Source of the DNA: Isoetes taiwanensis
Lineage: Eukaryota; Streptophyta; Lycopodiopsida; Isoetales; Isoetaceae
NCBI GenBank assembly: GCA_021234155.1
Contig: JAJEKV010000017.1
Span: 5,499,901-5,563,900, forward strand
Reading direction: 5' to 3'
DNA length: 64,000 nt
Under the pieces are notes generated by a model. That model was not told the origin of the DNA and made no database searches. It saw nothing but the letters and a program-made list of their open reading frames with translations. This document shows, piece after piece, positions 1-9,266 of this stretch (position 1 is the stretch's first letter; each line of letters starts with the position of its first letter). The position numbers and the translations under genes were made by a program.

Positions 1-61
1 CCCACTAAAAGCTTCCTATTCTGCACGCCAAGGTCAACTACTAGTAAATAAAGATATTTGG

Positions 62-132
62 GTGGTTGGCCGGAGTCGGAGCCTGTGTCTCCACTACCAA
101 CGTTGGAATTCTAACCACTAAACTACAACCAC
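62..132 (-). pseudogene. tRNA-His-like module 1 (degenerate, type B)
   Basis: Matches the tRNA-His module of the array with several changes in the T arm and anticodon arm. The 5' part of the tRNA (TAGTTTAGTGG, box A) is kept. Confidence 0.6.
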
Positions 133-427
133 AACAAATATAAGGAAACAACTTTAGTAAAACATACATATTCTAATTTTCTAAATTGAAGTAAACACAA
201 AGTTTTTGGATTTCTACAAAATATAATCTTTTAATCAGAGCAAAAATGTAAGATCTACCAAAACTTATATGCACGCATAACGTAATACATTTTTATCACA
301 TGTAAAATGAGTGGATGTCACATTGAATATAGATATGCCACCAGAATGGTTTTAGAATGGTTTAGTGTAAAGACAGTGGGCATTAGCCATTGAATTGGCT
401 TGTAAGAATAATTCATAGTGATTTTTT

Positions 428-500
428 GTGGTTGCCTTCGAGTCGAGCCCAGTCTCCTTACCGCCACAACGCGGAATTCTAACCACTAAACTACAACCAC
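428..500 (-). pseudogene. tRNA-His-like module 2 (degenerate, type A)
   Basis: The acceptor and box A parts are intact, but the T arm and anticodon stem carry substitutions and small indels relative to the copies at 6222 and 7209. Confidence 0.6.
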
Positions 501-1019
501 AACCAATATCCACATCAATATAATCAATACATTTACCATCGTAGGAAAAGGATCCGATGATAATTTTGTCACCGAAGAAACACATAGTCTCGACTGTGAA
601 CTACAATCCTTCAATCTGGAAACAAAGCTTCTACCTACTACAAAACATAATCACGAGGGATGTCGCTGATCTTTATCAACGGTAAATGAGCAATAACGGA
701 GGAATAAATAGTTGTAGATGCTGGGCTGTGTCCATGTATCAAATAGAGAATAACCGGCATAATTATTTATAGGTTCCCCGAGTTTAGCATTAGCCATGGA
801 ATAATGATGAGGGATGGAGCAGATGGTATGGATTCCCTGGCTGCGGGACTTCATTATTAGATTCTACTTTTCAAAATAAGCATGCCTTCCTCGGGACGGC
901 TAGTCTTGGACACATGTTAGAATCTCCACAAGGAACTCCAACGAGTAAGGTTGAACGAATTTCTGGAGATGAATTGGTAGTTTCATATTACAAAAAGTTA
1001 ATATAAATACAAGATATTT

Positions 1020-1082
1020 GTGTCACGAGTCGAGCCCGTGTCTCGGCCACAACGGAATCTCTAACCACTAAACTACAACCAC
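1020..1082 (-). pseudogene. tRNA-His-like module 3 (truncated, type B)
   Basis: The module has lost most of one acceptor strand and part of the anticodon arm. Box A and the CGAGCCC part of the T arm remain. Confidence 0.55.
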
Positions 1083-1370
1083 AAATAAACATATGAAAAC
1101 AACTTTAGTAAAACATACTTATTCTAATCTTTAATTGAAGTAAACACAAAGTTTTCGGGATTTATACAAAATATAATCTTTCAATCAGAGCGAAAACAAT
1201 ATCTACTAGAAACTTATATAAAACGACAATGATGGGTACTTTTACTCACATGTAAAATGAGTGGATGTCATGCATTGAATACAGAGTTTTAGATATATTC
1301 GCAGTTCATACGTCATAGAGTGCCATTGAATTGGTTTCTAGTTACTTAATACTGATAGTGAGTTTTTTAA

Positions 1371-1430
1371 GTGGTTGCTAGGAGTCGAGCCTGCGCTGAA
1401 TTCTCCTCTAACCACTAAAACTACAACCAC
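1371..1430 (-). pseudogene. tRNA-His-like module 4 (internal deletion, type A)
   Basis: The anticodon arm is largely missing. Both acceptor ends remain. Confidence 0.55.
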
Positions 1431-1988
1431 AAATCCACAACCACATCCACAACTCACAACCATCCACATCAATATAACTTCAATACATTTACCATCGTAA
1501 AAAGGATCTTAAGGATAATTTTGTCACCCAAGAAAACACATAGTCTCGATTCCTCAACCTACAATCCTTCAATCTAAAACAAAGCTTCTACCTACTACAA
1601 ACATAACGCCTGTGGATGTCGCTGGATTTTTACTTTCAAACGGTAAATGAGCAGGCGGTAATGGAGTTGAATAAATAGTTGTAGATGTCATCGCTCTACA
1701 GATTTGAAATAGAGTATCAATCATGAATTATTTAATGCCCCCGAGTTTAATGTTTCCATGGAATGAATGGATAGAGGATGAGCGTAGATGGTAATGGATT
1801 CCCCTTGGTCAGGGACTTCATTATTAGGATTGTACTTTTCAAAAGTGTCTTCCTCATCTGGCTTAGCATTTTCGTATCCACACTTCATGTCAACGCCTAG
1901 TAGAATCTCCACAAGTGGAACTCAACGAAAGGTCAACGATGCCTTGGAGATGCCCTCATATTACAAAGAATATAAATACAAGATATTT

Positions 1989-2060
1989 GTGGTTGCCGGG
2001 AGTCGAGCCCGCGCCTACCTACACACAACGCGAATTCCCAACCACTAAAACTACAACCAC
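1989..2060 (-). pseudogene. tRNA-His-like module 5 (degenerate, type B)
   Basis: A full-length module, but the anticodon stem no longer pairs well and the anticodon is changed. Confidence 0.6.
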
Positions 2061-2249
2061 AACAAACATAAGAAACAACTTTTAGCAAAACATACGTATT
2101 CTAATCTTTTAATTGAAGTAAAACACAAAGTTTTTGATTTCTACAAAATATAATCTTTCAATCAGAGCAAAAACAATATTCATTTTCAGAAACTTATATG
2201 CACGACAATGACGCATTTTTATCACACGAAAATGAGTGGATGTCATGCA

Positions 2250-3222
2250 TCTTATATTATGTTTTAGCGATGTCTTGCATCAAACCCTAATTTAGATACT
2301 GAGATCGGTCTGATCAGATTCAAAGGTCGTAGATATATCGCGACAACTTCCCACCAATCGCGGATTGGCCACGCCCGATCTCTTAAGAGGAAAGGGAAAA
2401 TGACAGAGAAAGTGGCAAAGTGAGAGGCAAAAAGGCACTCCGTAAAAGGGAAAGACTATAGAAGCGGAAAAGGAAAGGAAAAGATAACGATAAGGGAAAG
2501 AAAAAGAAAGGAGAAAAAAAATAATGAAAAAGGACCATGAAAAGGAGAAGGGGGAAAGGGTGAGGACATAATATGGAAAGAAGGAAAGGAATGGAAGGGA
2601 TCTGGAAGGAATGGAGAAGGAATGGAAGGAAGGAAGGAAGGAATGGAAGGGGAAATGGAAGGAATGGAAAGATGGAAAGGGAAAGGAATGGAAGGAAGAG
2701 GGTGGAAGGAAAAGGCTGGCGGGGAAAACGGATCGGAAAACGGAAGGAAGGAAGGAAAGGAAAGGAGGAAAAGGAAGGAAAGGAATGGATGGAAGAATGG
2801 AATGGAGGAAGGAACAGGAAATGGAATGGAAGGAAAATGGAGTGATAGCATGGAATGGACAAAGAGGAGTGCCATCAGGAGGCTGGAGAAACTGACGAGC
2901 GCATGAGGCCGAGTGCTGGATGGAATGAAAAACTGGAAAAGATTAAAGAAATGAAGAAAAAGGAAGAATGGAAGGAATGGAATGGAAGGAAAGGAAGGAA
3001 ACAATGGAAATGAATGGAAGGAAAGAGGAAGAAAGAGGAAGGGGAATGGAAGGAAAGAATGGAAAAAAGGATATACAGATAGAGCAAAGGGAAGGTTATC
3101 AAACGCGACAAAAACCCTTATAGCCTAGATATGATGGACTCCGGTTAATGAGTCCGAAATAATAGGTTTCCATCCACAAATATTCCCATCATTTGCTCAA
3201 AGAACGCCGGCACCATTACTAG
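2250..3222 (+). mobile_element. Non-autonomous Helitron H1 with polypurine body
   Basis: The 5' end is A|TCTTATATTATG and the 3' end is CACCATTACTAG. It was inserted in the array motif GTCATGCA^TTGAATATAG. The 3' hairpin is decayed compared with intact relatives at 27438 and 29825. The body at 2391-3100 is almost only purines on the plus strand, rich in GGAAT and GGAAG units. There is no Rep or helicase coding, so it would have needed an autonomous partner. Rolling-circle transposition of Helitrons with TC and CTRR ends is established; assignment here rests on terminal motifs and the readable insertion site. Confidence 0.75.
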
Positions 3223-5460
3223 TCTTATATTATAAAGTTTTACGCATAGTCTTGCATCAAACCCTAATTTAGATACTTTGAGATTGTCCGATTGCATCTA
3301 AAGGTCGATTTATCGCGCATTAACTTCCCACCAATCGCGGATTGGCCATGCTCGATTCTTAAGAGGAAAGGGTACCTACGAGAAAGGGCAAAAGTGAGAG
3401 GCAAAAGGCACGTAAAAGGGAAAGATCGAGAAGGGAAAGGAAAGGGAAAGAGCACCTAAAAAGGGAAAGAATGCCGAGTGCTGGGATATGCCGAATGGTG
3501 CCGATCTGAAGGAGTGGCTGGGAAAGGAAGAGGATCAAGGAAAGAAGGGAAGGAAGGAAGAAAGAAGTGGACTGGAGTGGAAGGAATGGAAGGAAGGAAG
3601 GAAGGAAATGGAAAGGAATGGAGGATGGAATGGAAGATGGAAGGAAGGAAGGAATGAAAAGAAAAGAAAAGGAAGGAAGGAAAGGCATGGAAAAGGAAAG
3701 AAAGAGGAAAGGAAGGAAAAGAAGGAAAGACTGAAAAGGGTGGAGGATTGAATGGAATCACAGTGGAAGGAAGAAAATATGGAAAATGGAATGGAATGGA
3801 ATGGAGGAAGGGAAGGAAGGAATGGAATGGAATGGAATGGAATGGAATGGAATGGAATGGAAGGAGGAAGGAAGGAGGAATGGAATGACTGATTAGGGAT
3901 GATTGGAAATGGAATGGAAAGAAAGGAATGGAAGGAAGGGCAGAAAAAAAGGAGGAGATAAAGGCAAAAAGTGGGGAAAGGAGGAAAAGGAGGAAAAAGG
4001 CAAAGTGAAAGGCAAAAAAAAGGGAAAAGGAAATAGAAAATAGCACAAAAAAAAGAGAAAGGGAAAGTAAGAGAGAAAATAAAGGAAAAATGACACTATG
4101 AAAAGGAGAAGAGGGAAAGGGTGAGGACAGCGAAAAGGAAGGGAAAAAGGGGATGAGGAAAAGGGTAGAGAGAAGGGAAGGGAAAAGGAAAAGGGAAAAG
4201 GAAAGGAAAATAGAAAGGGAAAAAGGGAGAGGAAGAGGGAGCGAAAAGGGACAAGTGGGAAAGGGGGGAGAAAAAGGTCCGGAAAGGAGAAAAAGGAAGG
4301 GAAAAAAAGGACAAAAAAAAAAAAAGGAAAGAGAAAAAGGAGGAGAGAAGGGATGGAAAGGGTAAAAGGAAAAGGCAAGGGAGGGGCAAAAAGGAAAAAA
4401 AGGGCATGGGGAAAAGAGGAAGAGAAAAGAAGGAGAGAAGGAAAAAGGAAGAGAAAGGAGGGAGGAAAGGGAAAGGAAAAAGAAAAGAACAAATGAGGGA
4501 GGAAAGGGAAAGAAAAGACTACGAGAAAAAAGAGAAGAGGGAAAAGGGTGGGCAAAGGGAAGGAATAAATGGCACTGTAAAAAGGGGAAGAGAAATAAAG
4601 GGAAGGGAAAAAAAGACATGAGAAAAAGAAAGGGAAAAAAGAAATAAAAAGGAGGCGGAAGAGAGAAAAATGGAAGGGAAAAAGGGCACGAAAAAAAGCG
4701 GAATAGAGAAAGGGTCTGAGATGAGGAAAAGGGAAGGGAAAAAGGCCATTGGTAAAGGGAAGGGGAAAGGGAAGCTTAAGGGGATGGAATGGGAGAAAAG
4801 GAAAATAAAATAAGGTAAAATGAAAAAGGGAATGTGAAAAAGGGAGGGATAGAAGAAGGGGAAAAGCAAGGAGGTTGAAAATGGAAAAGGCAAACGCGGA
4901 AAAAAGTGGAAGAAAAATGGAAAAAAGGCAAAAGGGAAAAACGGGAGGTAAAATGGAAAAAAATAGAAAGGGGAGATGAATAAAAGGAAGAGAAAAATAG
5001 AAAAAAAGAAAAAGAGAAGGAAAAAAAGGAAAAAAGGAGGGGGGGGAGGAAAAAGGTGAAGAAAGGTGAAAAGATGAGCGAAAAAAGAGCATGAAAAAAT
5101 AGAAGAGAAAAGGGACATGGCAAAAAAGGGAAGAGGGAAAGGGTGAGGAAAGGGGAAAACCGAAGGAAAAATGGACATGGAAAAAGGGAAAGGGAAAGAG
5201 GGAAAAGAAAAAAGGAGGGGGGAAAAGGAAGGGAAAAGGGCAATAGAAAAAAGGAAGACTCAAGGGCTGGGCAAAAGAGGAAAAAGGGAAGGGAAAAAGG
5301 GGAAAAAAAGAAAAAGGTGGGGAGAAGGAAAGGGGAAATTTATTAAAGGAAAACTTAGAAAGAAGGGCACGAGGAAAAGGGGAAGAGGGAAATGGGAAAA
5401 AGGGGGGGAAGGGCACAAGGAAAGGGAAAAAGGCAAACCACAAATTGGAGAAAAGGGAAT
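3223..5460 (+). mobile_element. Non-autonomous Helitron H2, 3' end lost
   Basis: The 5' terminus TCTTATATTATAAAG begins directly after the CTAG of H1 with no base between. The 5' domain (CCCTAATTTAGATAC, then an AT-rich 100 bp) matches H1, H3 and H5. From 3361 to 5458 the plus strand is nearly all A and G. It includes runs of GGAAT near 3785-3860 and blocks homologous to those in 14760-16356 and 25300-27300. It stops at a point equivalent to about 300 bp before the end of H5, and the tRNA-His array resumes at 5461, so hairpin and CTAG are missing. Confidence 0.7.
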
Positions 5461-5576
5461 TAGATATATTCGTGTTCATAGATGTCATAGAGTGCCAATT
5501 TTGAATGGTTTAGTGTAAAGACAGGTGGGCATTAGCCATTGAATTGGCTTCTAAGATTAATGTATAGTGAGTTTTT

Positions 5577-5647
5577 GTGATTGCTGGGAGTCGAGCCCAG
5601 GTCTCCACGGCCACAACGTGGAATTCTAACCACTAAACTACAACCAC
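5577..5647 (-). tRNA. tRNA-His(GTG)-like module 6, type A
   Basis: A full-length 71-nt module with anticodon loop TTGTGGC, box A TAGTTTAGTGG and T loop CTCGACT. One acceptor change gives a G-U type pair. No T-run follows the 3' end on the minus strand. Confidence 0.6.
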
Positions 5648-6221
5648 AACCACATCCACATCAATATAACTTCAATACATTTACCATCGTGTGCAAAAAG
5701 GGATCTTATGATAATTTTGTCACCAAGAAAACACATAGTCTCTCGGATTCCTCAGAACCTACAATCCTTCAATCGGAAACAAAGCTTCTACCTACTACAA
5801 ACATATTGCCTAGGGATGTCGCGGATTGTTATCAACGTGTAAATGAGCAGAAGTAATGGAGTGAATAAATAGTTGTAGATGTCATCGTGTCCATAGACGA
5901 AATAGAGTATCAACTGCGAGTTATTTAGGGTTCCTGGAGTTTAGCATTAGCCATGGAATAGAATGGATAGAGGATGGAGTGCAGAGATGGTATGGATTCC
6001 CTTGTCGTGGGACTTCATTATTAGGATTCTACTTTTCAAAATAAGCATGCCTTATGACGGTTTACATTTTTTGGATCCACATTCTTCATGTCTGGACACA
6101 TGTTATGGACAACGTCTAGTAGAATCTCCACAAGGAAATGCTCAACGAGTAAGGTTGAACGATGCCTTTGAGATGAATTGCAGAAGCCTCATATTACAAA
6201 GAATATAAATACAAGATATTT

Positions 6222-6292
6222 GTGGTTGCTGGGAGTCGAGCCCAGGTCTCCACGGCCACAACGTGGAATTCTAACCACTAAACTACAACCAC
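6222..6292 (-). tRNA. tRNA-His(GTG)-like module 7, consensus copy, type B
   Basis: Read on the minus strand it folds as a standard tRNA: acceptor GTGGTTG with CAACCAC, anticodon stem CCACG/CGTGG, loop TTGTGGC (anticodon GTG), T stem CTGGG/CCCAG. From memory it differs from plant cytosolic tRNA-His at about four positions, two of which form a compensated acceptor pair. There is no oligo-T terminator directly downstream, so transcription as a functional tRNA is uncertain. It may be a repeat module rather than a working gene. Confidence 0.65.
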
Positions 6293-6611
6293 AACAACAT
6301 AAGGAAACAACTTTAGTAAAACATATGTATTCTAATCTTTTAATTGAAGTAAACACAAAGTTTTTGGATTTCTACAAAATATAATCTTTCAATCAGGAGC
6401 AAAAACAATATCTACTAGAAACTTATATGCACGACAATGATGGGCATTTTTATCACATGTAAAATGAGTGGATGTCATGCATTGAATATAGAGTTTTAGA
6501 TATATTCGTGTTCATAGATGTCATAGAGTGCCAATTGTGAATGGTTTAATGTAAAGACTGTGGGCATTAGCCATTGAATTGGCTTCTAATATTAATCTAT
6601 AGTGGTTTTTT

Positions 6612-6643
6612 GTAGTTGCTGGGAGTCGAGCACAGGTCTCCAC
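6612..6643 (-). pseudogene. tRNA-His-like module 8, 3' half only
   Basis: Only the T arm and 3' acceptor strand remain. The break is at a CTCCAC motif that also occurs in the adjacent spacer (ATCCACATC), suggesting deletion by short-homology recombination. Confidence 0.6.
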
Positions 6644-7208
6644 ATCAATATAACTTCAATACATTTACCATCGTGTGAAAAAAGGGATCTTATGATAATT
6701 TTGTCACCGAAGAAAACACATAGTCTCTGGATTCCTGTAACCTACAATCCTTCAATCGGAAACAAAGCTTCTACCTACTACAAACATACCGCCTGTGTGG
6801 ATGTCATGGATTTTTATCAACGGTAAATGAGCGTAAGTAATGGAGTGAATAAATAGTTGTAGATGTCATCGCGGTCCATAGACCTTAAATAGAGTATCAA
6901 CTGCGAATTATTTAGGGTTCCTGGAGTTTAGCATTAGCCATGGAATAGAATGGATAGAGGATGGAGTGCAGAGATGGTATGGATTCCCTTGTCGTGGGAC
7001 TTCATTATTAGGATTCTACTTTTCAAAATAAGCATGCTTTATGACGGTTTACATTTTTTGGATCCACATTCTTCATGTCTGGACACATGTTATGGACAAC
7101 GTCTAGTAGAATCTCCACAAGGAAATGCTCAACGAGTAAGGTTGAACGATGCCTTTGAGATGAATTGCAGAAGCCTCATATTACAAAGAATATAAATACA
7201 AGATATTT

Positions 7209-7279
7209 GTGGTTGCTGGGAGTCGAGCCCAGGTCTCCACGGCCACAACGTGGAATTCTAACCACTAAACTACAACCAC
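7209..7279 (-). tRNA. tRNA-His(GTG)-like module 9, consensus copy, B/A chimera
   Basis: The module is identical to the copy at 6222. Its left plus-strand flank (ACAAGATATTT) is type B and its right flank (CCACATCCACATC) is type A, so an exchange occurred inside the module. Confidence 0.65.
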
Positions 7280-7853
7280 AACCACATCCACATCAATATA
7301 ACTTCAATACATTTACCATCGTGTGCAAAAAGGGATCTGATGATAATTTTGTCACCGAAGAAAACACATAGTCTCTGGATTCCTGTAACCTACAATCCTT
7401 CAATCGGAAACAAAGCTTCTACCTACTACAAACATACTGCCCAGGGATGTCGCGGATTTTTATCAACGTGTAAATGAGCAGAAGTAATGGAGTGAATAAA
7501 TAGTTGTAGATGTCATCGTCTCCATAGATGAAATAGAGTATCAACTGCGAATTATTTAGGGTTCCTGGAGTTTAGCATTAGCCATGGAATAGAATGGATA
7601 GAGGATGGAGTGCAGAGATGGTATGGATTCCCTTGTCGTGGGACTTCATTATTAGGATTCTACTTTTCAAAATAAGCATGCCTTATGACGGTTTACATTT
7701 TTTTTGATCCACGTTCTTCATGTCTGGACACATGTTATGGACAACGTCTAGTATAATCTCCACAAGGAAATGCTCAACGAGTAAGTTTGAACGATGCCTT
7801 TGAGATGACTTGCAGAAGCCTCATATTACAAAGAATATAAATACAAGATATTT

Positions 7854-7924
7854 GTGGTTGCTGGGAGTCGAGCCCAGGCCTCGACGGCCACAACATGGAA
7901 TTCTAAAAACTAAACTACAACCAC
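7854..7924 (-). pseudogene. tRNA-His-like module 10 (degenerate, type B)
   Basis: The GTG anticodon is kept, but the D loop has lost its GG pair and the anticodon stem has mismatches. Confidence 0.6.
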
Positions 7925-8244
7925 AACAACATAAGGAAACAACTTTAGTAAAACATACGTATTCTAATCTTCTAATTGAAGTAAACACAAAGTTTTTGGA
8001 TTTCTACAAAATATAATCTTCCAATCAGGAGCAAAAACAATATCTACTAGAAACTTATATGCACGACAATGATGGGCATTTTTAGCACATGTAAAATGAG
8101 TGGATGTCATGCATTGAATATAGAGTTTTAGATATATTTGTGTTCATAGATGTCATAAAGTGCCAATTGTGAATGGTTTCATGTAAAGACATGTGGGCAT
8201 TAGCCATTGAATTGGCTTCTAAGATTAATCTATAGTGATTTTTT

Positions 8245-8315
8245 GTGGTTGTTGGGAGTCGAGCACAGGTCTCTACGGCCATAACGTGGAATTCTAACCA
8301 CTAAACTACAACCAC
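8245..8315 (-). pseudogene. tRNA-His-like module 11 with ATG anticodon, type A
   Basis: Full length. The anticodon loop reads TTATGGC in place of TTGTGGC, changing position 34 from G to A. The T arm has one change. Confidence 0.6.
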
Positions 8316-8549
8316 AACCATATCCACGTCAATATAATTTCAATACATTTACCATCGTGTGAAAAAAGGGATCTTATGATAATTTTGTCACCGAAGAAAA
8401 CACATAGTCTCTCGATTCCTGTATACTACAATCCTTCAATCGGAAACAAAGCTTCTACCTGTTGGAGATTGCCAAAGGTTATCATATATGATTAGGGATT
8501 ATTTGCAGACAAGTTCAACTGAAGATCACAGACACAATTAGGTCAAAGA

Positions 8550-9227
8550 TTGCTCTTGCAGTTAAGGTTATTTGAAACAGAATTTACATCCAATGAGGAT
8601 CTGGAAGGGCTACCACAACCTGAGTCTGGCCACTCTTCAGAAATTGTATCTCGGTCTCCAGTCACCATGTCCATCCCACCAACTCAAGCCAATTCCCCAA
8701 ACACCTCAGTATCTAATCCAAAAACCCTCCTACAGCAGAATCAAGAGCAAGCTGAGGATAATATCTCTTTCCTTCAGGCTTTTATTCAGTGCAAAGATGA
8801 TGGTAGATATGTTGCTTGTGTTGAACGTTTTGTTGCAGAGGCTCTAGAAGAATACTTACACACACCAGGGCCAGAGCATACTCGAGGAGAATCAAGGGAT
8901 GATAAGGAAGCTTCCATCCAGGTAAGTACCCAATCCCTTGATACTTTGAATAATTCAGAACTTGGGTCCTGTGTTTCCAATGAAGAAAGAGAGATTTGCA
9001 CTCCTATACTGTCAAAGTTCTGGGCAACCTTAGAGGATGAGATAGGAATGTCAGATAATGAAGGCCTAGATAATATCCCAAAGGATCTAGACAAGATTGG
9101 AGACTACCTATATGGAAATATGAGCTCCACTCCTAATAAGAAATCCAGAAAGCACAAAAAGACTTACCAAAAAGATCCCAACTATACTGGCCCTGCATCC
9201 AACACAAGGAAGACCAAATCCTGCTGA
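8550..9227 (+). CDS. LINE ORF1-like protein, C-terminal part
   Basis: An open frame of about 225 codons just upstream of LINE ORF2, ending 39 bp before it. It is rich in Ser, Glu and Asn and ends in a basic stretch with KKSRKHKK, which would suit nucleic-acid binding. I see no zinc knuckle and no RRM-like part. Plant L1 ORF1 proteins usually carry such domains further upstream, so this is likely only the C-terminal portion. The start codon is not assured, because the reading frame may simply enter from lost 5' sequence. The assignment is by position. Confidence 0.5.
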   Translation: MLLQLRLFETEFTSNEDLEGLPQPESGHSSEIVSRSPVTMSIPPTQANSPNTSVSNPKTLLQQNQEQAEDNISFLQAFIQCKDDGRYVACVERFVAEALEEYLHTPGPEHTRGESRDDKEASIQVSTQSLDTLNNSELGSCVSNEEREICTPILSKFWATLEDEIGMSDNEGLDNIPKDLDKIGDYLYGNMSSTPNKKSRKHKKTYQKDPNYTGPASNTRKTKSC

Positions 9228-9266
9228 AGGTCCTCCCCTATTCCTTCTCACCAATCTTTATTTCAA

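Larger units (their letters stand above)
1..2249 (-). repeat. tRNA-His dimer array, segment 1 (degenerate)
   Basis: Tandem array built on tRNA-His-like modules at 62, 428, 1020, 1371 and 1989, all on the minus strand. Two spacer types alternate: type A is followed on the plus strand by a run of CCACATC-like sequence, and type B by ACATAAGGAAACAAC. Compared with 5461-8459, this segment has many one- to few-base insertions and deletions in both modules and spacers, so it is either older or less well assembled. It continues to a Helitron insertion point at 2249/2250. I see no protein-coding gene in it; the short ORFs are not preserved between units. Confidence 0.85.
5461..8459 (-). repeat. tRNA-His dimer array, segment 2 (best preserved)
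   Basis: Modules start at 5577, 6222, 6612 (partial), 7209, 7854 and 8245. Spacing alternates about 645 and 390 bp; the partial copy at 6612 explains a 48-bp shorter interval. Long stretches between units are almost identical, pointing to recent amplification or homogenisation. Short ORFs recur with the period (for example at 5963 and 6950), but they follow from repeat identity and have no recognisable domain. The segment is cut at 8460 by a Copia-type LTR. Confidence 0.9.

Noticed and set aside
2570..3880. Human satellite III contamination
   Set aside because: Tract is irregular and bounded by plant Helitron ends and tRNA-His array sequence.
3456..5488. Open frames of about 390 and 530 codons on the minus strand, rich in Phe, Ser, Pro and Leu
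   Set aside because: They arise because the complementary strand is nearly pure purine and so has few stops. Both strands and several frames are open at once, with no domain.
5963..7195. Repeated 81-codon frame (MDRGWSAEMVW) as a gene family
   Set aside because: It recurs only because array units are nearly identical. It is broken in other units and has no domain.
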